This document shows positions 1 to 18,000 of a stretch of 64,000 nt of DNA, in pieces. Made by a program: the position numbers and the translations under genes. The first letter of the stretch is position 1; the number at the start of each line of letters is the position of its first letter. The notes beneath the pieces are model-generated. The model saw only the letters and a program-made list of their open reading frames with translations. It did no database searches and had not been told where the DNA came from. Source of the stretch: Eledone cirrhosa (Eukaryota > Mollusca > Cephalopoda > Octopoda > Eledonidae); the NCBI GenBank assembly GCA_964016885.1, contig OZ024742.1, forward strand, positions 9,022,662-9,086,661. Reading direction: 5' to 3'.

Positions 1-3000
1 ATAGAGACAGACAACACAGTATTGGCTACAGTATCACATATATATAGAGACAGACAACACAGTATTGGCTAGAGTATAGCATATATATAGAGCCAGACAA
101 CACAGTATTGGCTACAGTATCACATATATATAGAGACAGACAACACAGTATTGGCTAGAGTATAACATATATATAGAGACAGACAACAGAGTATTGGATA
201 GAGTATAACATATATATAGAGACAGACAACACAGTATTGGCTAGATTATAACATATATATAGCGACAGACATCACAGTATTGGCTACAGTATCACATATA
301 TATAGAGACAGACAACACAGTATTGGCTACATTATCACATATATATAGAGACAGACAACACAGTATTGGCTAGAGTATCACATATATATAGAGCCAGACA
401 ACACAGTATTGGCTAGAGTATCACATATATATAGAGACAGACAACACAGTATTGGCTAGAGTATAACATATATATAGAGACAGACAACACAGTATTGGCT
501 ACAGTATCACATATATAGAGAGACAGACAACACAGTATTGGCTAGAGTATCACATATATATAGAGCCAGACAACACAGTATTGGCTAAAGTATCACATAT
601 ATATAGAGCCAGACAACACAGTATTGGCTAGAGTATCACATATATATAGAGACAGACAACACAGTATTGGCTAGAGTATAACATATATATAGAGACAGAC
701 AACACAGTATTGGCTACAGTATCACATATATATAGAGACAGACAACACAGTATTGGCTAGAGTATAACATATATATAGAGACAGACAACACAGTATTGGC
801 TACAGTATCACATATATATAGAGACAGACAACACAGTATTGGCTAGAGTATAACATATATATAGAGACAGACAACACAGTATTGGATAGAGTATAACATA
901 TATATAGAGACAGACAACACAGTATTGGCTAGATTATAACATATATATAGAGACAGACATCACAGTATTGGCTACAGTATCACATATATATAGAGACAGA
1001 CAACACAGTATTGGCTACATTATCACATATATATAGAGACAGACAATACAGTATTGGCTAGAGTATCACATATATATAGAGCCAGACAACACAGTATTGG
1101 CTAGAGTATCACATATATATAGAGACAGACAACACAGTATTGGCTACAGTATCACATATATATAGAGACAGACAACACAGTATTGGCTAGAGTATCACAT
1201 ATATATAGAGACAGACAACACAGTATTGGCTACAGTATCACATATATATAGAGACAGACAACACAGTATTGGCTACAGTATCACATATATATAGAGACAG
1301 ACAACACAGTATTGGCTACAGTATCACATATATATAGAGACAGACAACACAGTATTGGCTACAGTATCACATATATATAGAGACAGACAACAGAGTATTG
1401 GCTACAGTATCACATATATATAGAGACAGACAACACAGTATTGGCTACAGCATCACATATATATAGAGACAGACAACACACTATTGGCTACTGTATCAAA
1501 TATATATAGAGACAGACAACACAGTATTGGCTACAGTATCACATATATATAGAGACAGACAACAGAGTATTGGCTAGAATATAACATATATATAGAGCCA
1601 GACAACACAGTATTGGCTACAGTATCACATATATATAGAGACAGACAACACAGTATTGGCTAGAGTATAACATATATATAGAGGCAGACAACACAGTATT
1701 GGATAGAGTATAACATATATATAGAGACAGACAACACAGTATTGGCTAGATTATAACATATATATAGCGACAGACATCACAGTATTGGCTACAGTATCAC
1801 ATATATATAGAGACAGACAACACAGTATTGGCTACATTATCACATATATATAGAGACAGACAACACAGTATTGGCTAGAGTATCACATATATATAGAGCC
1901 AGACAACACAGTATTGGCTAGAGTATCACATATATATAGAGACAGACAACACAGTATTGGCTAGAGTATAACATATATATAGAGACAGACAACACAGTAT
2001 TGGCTACAGTATCACATATATATAGAGACAGACAACACTGTATTGGCTAGAGTATTACATATATATAGAGCCAGACAACACAGTATTGGCTAAAGTATCA
2101 CATATATATAGAGTCAGACAACACAGTATTGGCTAGAGTATCACATATATATAGAGACAGACAACACAGTATTGGCTAGAGTATAACATATATATAGAGA
2201 CAGACAACACAGTATTGGCTACAGTATCACATATATATAGAGACAGACAACACAGTATTGGCTAGAGTATCACATATATATAGAGACAGACAACACAGTA
2301 TTGGCTAGAGTATAACATATATATAGAGACAGACAACACAGTATTGGCTACAGTATCACATATATATAGAGACAGACAACACAGTATTGGCTAGAGTATC
2401 ACATATATATAGAGACAGACAACACAGTATTTGCTACAGTATCTCATATATATATAGAGACAGACAACACAGTATTGGCTAGAGTATAACATATATATAG
2501 AGCCAGACAACACAGTATTGGCTAGAGTATAACATATATATAGAGCCAGACAACACAGTATTGGCTAGAGTATAACATATATATAGAGACAGACAACACA
2601 GTATTGGCTAGAGTATAACATATATATAGAGCCAGACAACACAGTATTGGCTACAGTATCACATATATATAGAGACAGACAACACAGTATTGGCTAGAGT
2701 ATAACATATATATAGAGACAGACAACACAGTATTGGATAGAGTATAACATATATATAGAGACAGACAACACAGTATTGGCTAGATTATAACATATATATA
2801 GCGACAGACATCACAGTATTGGCTACAGTATCACATATATATAGAGACAGACAACACAGTATTGGCTACATTATCACATATATATAGAGACAGACAACAC
2901 AGTATTGGCTAGAGTATCACATATATATAGAGCCAGACAACACAGTATTGGCTAGAGTATCACATATATATAGAGACAGACAACACAGTATTGGCTAGAG

Positions 3001-3463
3001 TATAACATATATATAGAGACAGACAACACAGTATTGGCTACAATATCACATATATATAGAGACAGACAACACAGTATCGGCTAGAGTATCACATATATAT
3101 AGAGCCAGACAACACAGTATTGGCTAAAGTATCACATATATATAGAGCCAGACAACACAGTATTGGCTAGAGTATCACATATATATAGAGACAGACAACA
3201 CAGTATTGGCTAGAGTATAACATATATATAGAGACAGACAACACAGTATTGGCTACAGTATCACATATATATAGAGACAGACAACACAGTATTGGCTAGA
3301 GTATAACATATATATAGAGACAGACAACACAGTATTGGCTACAGTATCACATATATATAGAGACAGACAACACAGTATTGGCTACAGTATCACATATATA
3401 TAGAGCCAGACAACACAGTATTGGCTAGAGTATCACATATATATAGAGACAGACAACACAGTA

Positions 3464-6400
3464 TTGGCTACAGTATCACATATATATAGAGACAGACAAC
3501 ACAGTATTGGCTACAGTATCACATATATATTGAGACAGACAACACAGTATTGGCTACAGTATCACATATATATAGAGACAGACAACACAGTATTGGCTAC
3601 AGTATCACATATATATAGAGACAGACAACACAGTATTGGCTACAGTATCACATATATATAGAGACAGACAACACAGTATTGGCTACAGTATCACATATAT
3701 ATAGAGACAGACAACACAGTATTGGCTACAGTATCTCATATATATTGAGACAGACAACACAGTATTGGCTACAGTATCACATATATATAGAGACAGACAA
3801 CACAGTATTGGCTACAGTATCACATACATATAGAGACAGACAACACAGTATTGGCTAGAGTATCACATATATATAGAGACAGACAACACAGTATTGGCTA
3901 GAGTATCACATACATATAGAGAGAGACATCACAGTATTGGTTACAGTATCACATATATATTGAGACAGACAACACAGTATTGGCTAGAGTATCACATACA
4001 TATAGAGACATACATCACAGTATTGGCTACAGTATCACATATATATAGAGACAGACAACACAGTATTGGCTACAGTATGACATATATATAGAGACAGACA
4101 ACACTGTATTGGCTACAGTATCACATATATATAGAGACAGACAACACAGTATTGGCTAGAGTATCACATATATATAGAGACAGACAACACAGTATTGGCT
4201 ACACTATCACATATATATAGAGAGTGACAACAGAGTATTGGCTACAGTATCACATATATATAGAGACAGACAACACAGTATTGGCTAGAGTATCACATAT
4301 ATATAGAGACAGACAACACAGTATTTGCTACAATATCTCATATATATATAGAGACAGACAACACAGTATTGGCTAGAGTATAACATATATATAGAGCCAG
4401 ACAACACAGTATTGGCTAGAGTATAACATATATATAGAGCCAGACAACACAGTATTGGCTAGAGTATAACATATATATAGAGACAGACAACACAGTATTG
4501 GCTAGAGTATAACATATATATAGAGCCAGACAACACAGTATTGGCTACAGTATCACATATATATAGAGACAGACAACAGAGTATTGGCTAGAGTATAACA
4601 TATATATAGAGACAGACAACACAGTATTGGATAGAGTATAACATATATATAGAGACAGACAACACAGTATTGGCTAGATTATAACATATATATAGCGACA
4701 GACATCACAGTATTGGCTACAGTATCACATATATATAGAGACAGACAACACAGTATTGGCTACATTATCACATATATATAGAGACAGACAACACAGTATT
4801 GGCTAGAGTATCACATATATATAGAGCCAGACAACACAGTATTGGCTTGAGTATCACATATATATAGAGACAGACAACACAGTATTGGCTAGAGTATCAC
4901 ATATATATAGAGACAGACAACACAGTATTGGCTAGAGTATAACATATATATAGAGACAGACAACACAGTATTGGCTACAGTATCACATATATATAGAGAC
5001 AGACAACACAGTATTGGCTACAGTATCACATATATATAGAGCCAGACAACACAGTATTGGCTAGAGTATCACATATATATAGAGACAGACAACACAGTAT
5101 TGGCTACAGTATCACATATATATAGAGACAGACAACACAGTATTGGCTACAGTATCACATATATATAGAGACAGACAACACAGTATTGGCTACAGTATCA
5201 CATATATATAGAGACAGACAACACAGTATTGGCTACAGTATCACATATATATAGAGACAGACAACACAGTATTGGCTACAGTATCACATATATATAGAGA
5301 CAGACAACACAGTATTGGCTACAGTATCACATATATATAGAGACAGACAACACAGTATTGGCTACAGTATCACATATATATAGAGCCAGACAACACAGTA
5401 TTGGCTAGAGTATCACATATATATAGAGACAGACAACACAGTATTGGCTACAGTATCACATATATATAGAGACAGACAACACAGTATTGGCTACAGTATC
5501 ACATATATATTGAGACAGACAACACAGTATTGGCTACAGTATCACATATATATAGAGACAGACAACACAGTATTGGCTACAGTATCACATATATATAGAG
5601 ACAGACAACACAGTATTGGCTAGAGTATCACATATATATAGAGACAGACAACACAGTATTGGCTAGAGTATAACATATATATAGAGACAGACAACACAGT
5701 ATTGGCTACAGTATCACATATATATAAAGACAGACAACACAGTATTGGCTAGAGTATCACATATATATAGAGCCAGACAACACAGTATTGGCTAAAGTAT
5801 CACATATATATAGAGCCAGACAACACAGTATTGGCTAGAGTATCACATATATATAGAGACAGACAACACAGTATTGGCTAGAGTATAACATATATATAGA
5901 GACAGACAACACAGTATTGGCTACAGTATCACATATATATAGAGACAGACAACACAGTATTGGCTAGAGTATAACATATATATAGAGACAGACAACACAG
6001 TATTGGCTACAGTATCACATATATATAGAGACAGACAACACAGTATTGGCTACAGTATCACATATATATAGAGCCAGACAACACAGTATTGGCTAGAGTA
6101 TCACATATATATAGAGACAGACAACACAGTATTGGCTACAGTATCACATATATATAGAGACAGACAACACAGTATTGGCTACAGTATCACATATATATTG
6201 AGACAGACAACACAGGATTGGCTACAGTATCACATATATATAGAGACAGACAACACAGTATTGGCTACAGTATCACGTATATATAGAGACAGACAACACA
6301 GTATTGGCTACAGTATCACATATATATAGAGACAGACAACACAGTATTGGCTACAGTATCACATATATATAGAGACAGACAACACAGTATTGGCTACAGT

Positions 6401-8000
6401 ATCTCATATATATTGAGACAGACAACACAGTATTGGCTACAGTATCACATATATATAGAGACAGACAACACAGTATTGGCTACAGTATCACATACATATA
6501 GAGACAGACAACACAGTATTGGCTAGAGTATCACATATATATAGAGACAGACAACACAGTATTGGCTAGAGTATCACATACATATAGAGAGAGACATCAC
6601 AGTATTGGTTACAGTATCACATATATATTGAGACAGACAACACAGTATTGGCTAGAGTATCACATACATATAGAGACATACATCACAGTATTGGCTACAG
6701 TATCACATATATATAGAGACAGACAACACAGTATTGGCTACAGTATGACATATATATAGAGACAGACAACACTGTATTGGCTACAGTATCACATATATAT
6801 AGAGACAGACAACACAGTATTGGCTAGAGTATCACATATATATAGAGACAGACAACACAGTATTGGCTACACTATCACATATATATAGAGAGTGACAACA
6901 GAGTATTGGCTACAGTATCACATATATATAGAGACAGACAACACAGTATTGGCTAGAGTATCACATATATATAGAGACAGACAACACAGTATTTGCTACA
7001 GTATCTCATATATATATAGAGACAGACAACACAGTATTGGCTAGAGTATAACATATATATAGAGCCAGACAACACAGTATTGGCTAGAGTATAACATATA
7101 TATAGAGCCAGACAACACAGTATTGGCTAGAGTATAACATATATATAGAGACAGACAACACAGTATTGGCTAGAGTATAACATATATATAGAGCCAGACA
7201 ACACAGTATTGGCTACAGTATCACATATATATAGAGACAGACAACAGAGTATTGGCTAGAGTATAACATATATATAGAGACAGACAACACAGTATTGGAT
7301 AGAGTATAACATATATATAGAGACAGACAACACAGTATTGGCTAGATTATAACATATATATAGCGACAGACATCACAGTATTGGCTACAGTATCACATAT
7401 ATATAGAGACAGACAACACAGTATTGGCTACATTATCACATATATATAGAGACAGACAACACAGTATTGGCTAGAGTATCACATATATATAGAGCCAGAC
7501 AACACAGTATTGGCTTGAGTATCACATATATATAGAGACAGACAACACAGTATTGGCTAGAGTATCACATATATATAGAGACAGACAACACAGTATTGGC
7601 TACAGTATCACATATATATAGAGACAGACAACACAGTATTGGCTAGAGTATCACATATATATAGAGCCAGACAACACAGTATTGGCTAAAGTATCACATA
7701 TATATAGAGCCAGACAACACAGTATTGGCTAGAGTATCACATATATATAGAGACAGACAACACAGTATTGGCTAGAGTATAACATATATATAGAGACAGA
7801 CAACACAGTATTGGCTACAGTATCACATATATATAGAGACAGACAACACAGTATTGGCTAGAGTATAACATATATATAGAGACAGACAACACAGTATTGG
7901 CTACAGTATCACATATATATAGAGACAGACAACACAGTATTGGCTACAGTATCACATATATATAGAGCCAGACAACACAGTATTGGCTAGAGTATCACAT
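3464..8000 (+). repeat. 2668-bp higher-order repeat unit, duplicated
   Basis: Rare variants at 3464, 3894 and 4695 recur at 6132, 6562 and 7363. All three intervals are exactly 2668 bp (62 monomers plus 2). The extra 2 bp comes from a monomer with an additional TA. This shows segmental duplication of a 62-monomer block and not only monomer-level turnover. Confidence 0.85.
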
Positions 8001-11000
8001 ATACATAGAGACAGACAACACAGTATTGGCTACAGTATCACATATATATAGAGACAGACAACACAGTATTGGCTACAGTATCACATATATATAGAGACAG
8101 ACAACACAGTATTGGCTACAGTATCACATATATATAGAGACAGACAACACAGTATTGGCTACAGTATCACATATATATAGAGACAGACAACACAGTATTG
8201 GCTACAGTATCACATATATATAGAGACAGACAACACAGTATTGGCTACACTATCTCATATATATTGAGACAGACAACACAGTATTGGCTACAGTATCACA
8301 TATATATAGAGACAGACAACACAGTATTGGCTACAGTATCACATACATATAGAGACAGACAACACAGTATTGGCTAGAGTATCACATATATATAGAGACA
8401 GACAACACAGTATTGGCTAGAGTATCACATACATATAGAGAGAGACATCACAGTATTGGTTACAGTATCACATATATATTGAGACAGACAACACAGTATT
8501 GGCTAGAGTATCACATACATATAGAGACATACATCACAGTATTGGCTACAGTATCACATATATATAGAGACAGACAACACAGTATTGGCTACAGTATGAC
8601 ATATATATAGAGACAGACAACACTGTATTGGCTACAGTATCACATATATATAGAGACAGACAACACAGTATTGGCTAGAGTATCACATATATATAGAGAC
8701 AGACAACACAGTATTGGCTACACTATCACATATATATAGAGAGTGACAACAGAGTATTGGCTACAGTATCACATATATATAGAGACAGACAACACAGTAT
8801 TGGCTAGAGTATCACATATATATAGAGACAGACAACACAGTATTTGCTACAGTATCTCATATATATATAGAGACAGACAACACAGTATTGGCTAGAGTAT
8901 AACATATATATAGAGCCAGACAACACAGTATTGGCTAGAGTATAACATATATATAGAGCCAGACAACACAGTATTGGCTAGAGTATAACATATATATAGA
9001 GACAGACAACACAGTATTGGCTAGAGTATAACATATATATAGAGCCAGACAACACAGTATTGGCTACAGTATCACATATATATAGAGACAGACAACAGAG
9101 TATTGGCTAGAGTATAACATATATATAGAGACAGACAACACAGTATTGGATAGAGTATAACATATATATAGAGACAGACAACACAGTATTGGCTAGATTA
9201 TAACATATATATAGCGACAGACATCACAGTATTGGCTACAGTATCACATATATATAGAGACAGACAACACAGTATTGGCTACATTATCACATATATATAG
9301 AGACAGACAACACAGTATTGGCTAGAGTATCACATATATATAGAGCCAGACAACACAGTATTGGCTTGAGTATCACATATATATAGAGACAGACAACACA
9401 GTATTGGCTAGAGTATCACATATATATAGAGACAGACAACACAGTATTGGCTACAGTATCACATATATATAGAGACAGACAACACAGTATTGGCTAGAGT
9501 ATCACATATATATAGAGCCAGACAACACAGTATTGGCTAAAGTATCACATATATATAGAGCCAGACAACACAGTATTGGCTAGAGTATCACATATATATA
9601 GAGACAGACAACACAGTATTGGCTAGAGTATAACATATATATAGAGACAGACAACACAGTATTGGCTACAGTATCACATATATATAGAGACAGACAACAC
9701 AGTATTGGCTAGAGTATAACATATATATAGAGACAGACAACACAGTATTGGCTACAGTATCATATATATATAGAGACAGACAACACAGTATTGGCTACAG
9801 TATCACATATATATAGAGCCAGACAACACAGTATTGGCTAGAGTATCACATATATATAGAGACAGACAACACAGTATTGGCTACAGTATCACATATATAT
9901 AGAGACAGACAACACAGTATTGGCTACAGTATCACATATATATAGAGACAGACAACACAGTATTGGCTACAGTATCACATATATATAGAGACAGACAACA
10001 CAGTATTGGCTACAGTATCACATATATATAGAGACAGACAACACAGTATTGGCTACAGTATCACATATATATAGAGACAGACAACACAGTATTGGCTACA
10101 GTATCTCATATATATTGAGACAGACAACACAGTATTGGCTACAGTATCACATATATATAGAGACAGACAACACAGTATTGGCTACAGTATCACATACATA
10201 TAGAGACAGACAACACAGTATTGGCTAGAGTATCACATATATATAGAGACAGACAACACAGTATTGGCTAGAGTATCACATACATATAGAGAGAGACATC
10301 ACAGTATTGGTTACAGTATCACATATATATTGAGACAGACAACACAGTATTGGCTAGAGTATCACATACATATAGAGACATACATCACAGTATTGGCTAC
10401 AGTATCACATATATATAGAGACAGACAACACAGTATTGGCTACAGTATGACATATATATAGAGACAGACAACACTGTATTGGCTACAGTATCACATATAT
10501 ATAGAGACAGACAACACAGTATTGGCTAGAGTATCACATATATATAGAGACAGACAACACAGTATTGGCTACACTATCACATATATATAGAGAGTGACAA
10601 CAGAGTATTGGCTACAGTATCACATATATATAGAGACAGACAACACAGTATTGGCTAGAGTATCACATATATATAGAGACAGACAACACAGTATTTGCTA
10701 CAGTATCTCATATATATATAGAGACAGACAACACAGTATTGGCTAGAGTATCACATATATATAGAGACAGACAACACAGTATTGGCTACAGTATCTCCTA
10801 TATATAGAGACAGACAACACAGTATTGGCTAGAGTATAACATATATATAGAGCCAGACAACACAGTATTGGCTAGATTATAACATATATATAGAGCCAGA
10901 CAACACAGTATTGGCTAGAGTATAACATATATATAGAGCCAGACAACACAGTATTGGCTACAGTATCACATATATATAGAGACAGACAACACAGTATTGG

Positions 11001-12000
11001 CTACAGTATCACATATATATAGAGACAGACAACACAGTATTGGCTACAGTATAACATATATATAGAGACAGACAACACAGTATTGGCTACAGTATCTCAT
11101 ATATATAGAGACAGACAACACAGTATTGGCTACAGTATCACATATAGATAGAGACAGACAACACAGTATTGGCTAGAGTATCACATATATATAGAGACAG
11201 ACAACACAGTATTGGCTACAGTATCACATATATATAGAGACAGACAACTCAGTATTGGCTACAGTATCACATATATATAGAGACAGACAACACAGTATTG
11301 GCTACAGTATCTCATATATATAGAGACAGACAACACAGTATTGGCTAGAGTATCACATATATATAGAGACAGACAACACAGTATTGGCTACAGTATCACA
11401 TATATATAGAGACAGACAACACAGTATTGGCTACAGTATCACATATATATAGAGACAGACAACACACTATTGGCTACAGTATCACATATATATAGAGACA
11501 GACAACACAATATTGGCTACAGTATCACATATATATAGAGACAGACAACACAGTATTGGCTACAGTATCACATGTATATAGAGACAGACAACACAGTATT
11601 GGCTACATTATCACATATATATAGAGACAGACAACACAGTATTGGCTACAGTATCACATATATATAGAGACAGACAACAGAGTATTGGTTACAGTATCAC
11701 ATATATATATAGACAGACAACACAGTATTGGCTACAGTATCACATATATATAGAGACAGACAACACAGTATTGGCTACAGTATCACATATATATAGAGAC
11801 AGACAACACAGTATTGGCTACAGTATCACATATATATAGAAACAGACAACACAGTATTGGCTAGAGTATAGCATATATATAGAGCCAGACAACACAGTAT
11901 TGGCTACAGTATCACATATATATAGAGACAGACAACACAGTATTGGCTAGAGTATAACATATATATAGAGACAGACAACAGAGTATTGGATAGAGTATAA
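6562..12000 (+). repeat. 1851-bp higher-order repeat (43 monomers)
   Basis: Marker monomers at 6562, 8413 and 10264 are 1851 bp apart twice, as are those at 7363 and 9214. This equals 43 monomers plus 2 bp. The repeats share the GAGAGAGACATCAC variant, the TATATTGAG variant, the GAGAGTGACAACAG variant and the 45-bp monomer in the same order. The end at 12000 is approximate. Confidence 0.85.
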
Positions 12001-15000
12001 CATATATATAGAGACATACAACACAGTATTGGCTAGATTATAACATATATATAGCGACAGACATCACAGTATTGGCTACAGTACCACATATATATAGAGA
12101 CAGACAACACAGTATTGGCTACATTATCACATATATATAGAGACAGACAACACAGTATTGGCTAGAGTATCACATATATATAGAGCCAGACAACACAGTA
12201 TTGGCTAGAGTATCACATATATATAGAGACAGACAACACAGTATTGGCTAGAGTATAACATATATATAGAGACAGACAACACAGTATTGGCTACAGTATC
12301 ACATATATATAGAGACAGACAACACAGTATTGGCTAGAGTATCACATATATATAGAGCCAGACAACACAGTATTGGCTAAAGTATCACATATATATAGAG
12401 CCAGACAACACAGTATTGGCTAGAGTATCACATATATATAGAGACAGACAACACAGTATTGGCTAGAGTATAACATATATATAGAGACAGACAACACAGT
12501 ATTGGCTACAGTATCACATATATATAGAGACAGACAACACAGTATTGGCTAGAGTATAACATATATATAGAGACAGACAACACAGTATTGGCTACAGTAT
12601 CACATATATATAGAGACAGACAACACAGTATTGGCTAGAGTATAACATATATATAGAGACAGACAACACAGTATTGGATAGAGTATAACATATATATAGA
12701 GACAGACAACACAGTATTGGCTAGATTATAACATATATATAGCGACAGACATCACAGTATTGGCTACAGTATCACATATATATAGAGACAGACAACACAT
12801 TATTGGCTACATTATCACATATATATAGAGACAGACAACACAGTATTGGCTAGAGTATCACATATATATAGAGCCAGACAACACAGTATTGGCTAGAGTA
12901 TCACATATATATAGAGACAGACAACACAGTATTGGCTACAGTATCACATATATATAGAGACAGACAACACAGTATTGGCTAGAGTATCACATATATATAG
13001 AGACAGACAACACAGTATTGGCTACAGTATCACATATATATAGAGACAGACAACACAGTATTGGCTACAGTATCACATATATATAGAGACAGACAACACA
13101 GTATTGGCTACAGTATCACATATATATAGAGACAGTCAACACAGTATTGGCTACAGTATCACATATATATAGAGACAGACAACAGAGTATTGGCTACAGT
13201 ATCACATATATATAGAGACAGACAACACAGTATTGGCTACAGCATCACATATATATAGAGACAGACAACACACTATTGGCTACTGTATCAAATATATATA
13301 GAGACAGACAACACAGTATTGGCTACAGTATCAGATATATATAGAGACAGACAACAGAGTATTGGCTAGAATATAACATATATATAGAGCCAGACAACAC
13401 AGTATTGGCTACAGTATCACATATATATAGAGACAGACAACACAGTATTGGCGAGAGTATAACATATATATAGAGGCAGACAACACAGTATTGGATAGAG
13501 TATAACATATATATAGAGACAGACAACACAGTATTGGCTAGATTATAACATATATATAGCGACAGACATCACAGTATTGGCTACAGTATCACATATATAT
13601 AGAGACAGACAACACAGTATTGGCTACATTATCACATATATATAGAGACAGACAACACAGTATTGGCTAGAGTATCACATATATATAGAGCCAGACAACA
13701 CAGTATTGGCTAGAGTATCACATATATATAGAGACAGACAACACAGTATTGGCTAGAGTATAACATATATATAGAGACAGACAACACAGTATTGGCTACA
13801 GTATCACATATATATAGAGACAGACAACACAGTATTGGCTAGAGTATCACATATATATAGAGCCAGACAACACAGTATTGGCTAAAGTATCACATATATA
13901 TAGAGCCAGACAACACAGTATTGGCTAGAGTATCACATATATATAGAGACAGACAACACAGTATTGGCTAGAGTATAACATATATATAGAGACAGACAAC
14001 ACAGTATTGGCTACAGTATCACATATATATAGAGACAGACAACACAGTATTGGCTAGAGTATAACATATATATAGAGACAGAAAACACAGTATTGGCTAC
14101 AGTATCACATATATATAGAGACAGACAACACAGTATTGGCTAGAGTATAACATATATATAGAGACAGACAACACAGTATTGGCTACAGTATCACATATAT
14201 ATAGAGACAGACAACACAGTATTGGCTAGAGTATAACATATATATAGAGCCAGACAACACAGTATTGGCTAGAGTATCACATATATATAGAGACAGACAA
14301 CACAGTATTGGCTACAGTATCACATATATATAGAGACAGACAACACAGTATTGGCTACAGTATCACATATATATAGAGACAGACAACACAGTATTGGCTA
14401 CAGTATCACATATATATAGAGACAGACAACACAGTATTGGCTACAGTATCACATATATATAGAGACAGACAACAGAGTATTGGCTACAGTATCAAATATA
14501 TATAGAGACAGACAACACAGTATTGGCTACAGTATCTCATATATATTGAGACAGACAACACAGTATTGGCTACAATATCACATACATATAGAGACAGACA
14601 ACACAGTATTGGCTAGAGTATCACATATATATAGAGACAGACAACACAGTATTTGCTACAGTATCTCATATATATATAGAGACAGACAACACAGTATTGG
14701 CTAGAGTATCACATATATATAGAGACAGACAACACAGTATTGGCTACATTATCACATATATATAGAGACAGACAACACAGTATTGGCTAGAGTATCACAT
14801 ATATATAGAGACAGACAACACAGTATTGGCTAGAGTATCACATATATATAGAGCCAGACAACACAGTATTGGCTAGAGTATCACATATATATAGAGACAG
14901 ACAACACAGTATTTGCTACAGTATCTCATATATATATAGAGACAGACAACACAGTATTGGCTAGAGTATCACATATATATAGAGACAGACAACACAGTAT

Positions 15001-18000
15001 TGGCTACATTATCACATATATATAGAGACAGACAACACAGTATTGGCTAGAGTATCACATATATATAGAGACAGACAACACAGTATTGGCTAGAGTATCA
15101 CATATATATAGAGCCAGACAACACAGTATTGGCTAGAGTATCACATATATATAGAGACAGACAACACAGTATTGGCTAGAGTATAACATATATATAGTGA
15201 CAGACAACACAGTATTGGCTACAGTATCACATATATATAGAGACAGACAACACAGTATTGGCTAGAGTATCACATATATATAGAGCCAGACAAGACAGTA
15301 TTGGCTAAAGTATCACATATATATAGAGCCAGACAACACAGTATTGGCTAGAGTATCACATATATATAGAGACAGACAACACAGTATTGGCTAGAGTATA
15401 ACATATATATAGAGACAGACAACACAGTATTGGCTACAGTATCACATATATATAGAGACAGACAACAAAGTATTGGCTAGAGTATAACATATATATAGAG
15501 ACAGACAACACAGTATTGGCTACAGTATCACATATATATAGAGACAGACAACACAGTATTGGCTAGAGTATAACATATATATAGAGCCAGACAACACAGT
15601 ATTGGCTAGAGTATCACATATATATAGAGACAGACAACACAGTATTGGCTACAGTATCACATATATATAGAGACAGACAACACAGTATTGGCTACAGTAT
15701 GACATATATATAGAGACAGACAACACAGTATTGGCTACAGTATCACATATATATAGAGACAGACAACACAGTATTGGCTACAGTATCACATATATATAGA
15801 GACAGACAACAGAGTATTGGCTACAGTATCACATATATATAGAGACAGACAACACAGTATTGGCTACAGTATCTCATATATATTGAGACAGACAACACAG
15901 TATTGGCTACAGTATCACATATATATAGAGACAGACAACACAGTATTGGCTACAGTATCACATACATATAGAGACAGACAACACAGTATTGGCTAGAGTA
16001 TCACATATATATAGAGACAGACAACACAGTATTGGCTAGAGTATCACATACATATAGAGAGAGACATCACAGTATTGGTTACAGTATCACATATATATTG
16101 AGACAGACAACACAGTATTGGCTAGAGTATCACATACATATAGAGACATACATCACAGTATTGGCTACAGTATCACATATATATAGAGACAGACAACACA
16201 GTATTGGCTACAGTATGACATATATATAGAGACAGACAACACTGTATTGGCTACAGTATCACATATATATAGAGACAGACAACACAGTATTGGCTAGAGT
16301 ATCACATATATATAGAGACAGACAACACAGTATTGGCTACACTATCACATATATATAGAGAGTGACAACAGAGTATTGGCTACAGTATCACATATATATA
16401 GAGACAGACAACACAGTATTGGCTAGAGTATCACATATATATAGAGACAGACAACACAGTATTTGCTACAGTATCTCATATATATATAGAGACAGACAAC
16501 ACAGTATTGGCTAGAGTATCACATATATATAGAGACAGACAACACAGTATTGGCTACAGTATCTCCTATATATAGAGACAGACAACACAGTATTGGCTAG
16601 AGTATAACATATATATAGAGCCAGACAACACAGTATTGGCTAGATTATAACATATATATAGAGCCAGACAACACAGTATTGGCTAGAGTATAACATATAT
16701 ATAGAGACAGACAACACAGTATTGGCTAGAGTATAACATATATATAGAGCCAGACAACACAGTATTGGCTACAGTATCACATATATATAGAGACAGACAA
16801 CACAGTATTGGCTACAGTATCACATATATATAGAGACAGACAACACAGTATTGGCTACACTATCACATATATATAGAGACAGACAACACAGTATTGGCTA
16901 CAGTATCTCATATATATAGAGACAGACAACACAGTATTGGCTACAGTATCACATATATATAGAGACAGACAACACAGTATTGGCTAGAGTATCACATATA
17001 TATAGAGACAGACAACACAGTATTGGCTACAGTATCACATATATATAGAGACAGACAACTCATTATTGGCTACAGTATCACATATATATAGAGACAGACA
17101 ACACAGTATTGGCTACAGTGTCTCATATATATAGAGACAGACAACACAGTATTGGCTAGAGTATCACATATATATAGAGACAGACAACACAGTATTGGCT
17201 ACAGTATCACATATATATAGAGACAGACAACACAGTATTGGCTACAGTATCACATATATATAGAGACAGACAACACACTATTGGCTACAGTATCACATAT
17301 ATATAGAGACAGACAACACAATATTGGCTACAGTATCACATATATATAGAGACAGACAACACAGTATTGGCTACAGTATCACATGTATATAGAGACAGAC
17401 AACACAGTATTGGCTACATTATCACATATATATAGAGACAGACAACACAGTATTGGCTACAGTATCACATATATATAGAGACAGACAACAGAGTATTGGT
17501 TACAGTATCACATATATATATAGACAGACAACACAGTATTGGCTACAGTATCACATATATATAGAGACAGACAACACAGTATTGGCTACAGTATCACATA
17601 TATATAGAGACAGACAACACAGTATTGGCTAAAGTATAGCATATATATAGAGCCAGACAACACAGTATTGGCTACAGTATCACATATATATAGAGACAGA
17701 CAACACAGTATTGGCTAGAGTATAACATATATATAGAGACAGACAACACAGTATTAGATAGAGTATAACATATATATAGAGACAGACAACACAGTATTGG
17801 CTAGATTATAACATATATATAGCGACAGACATCACAGTATTGGCTACAGTATCACATATATATAGAGACAGACAACACAGTATTGGCTACAGTATCACAT
17901 ATATATAGAGACAGACAACAGTGTATTGGCTAGAGTATAACATATATATAGAGACAGACAACACAGTATTGGCTACAGTATCTCATATATATTGAGACAG

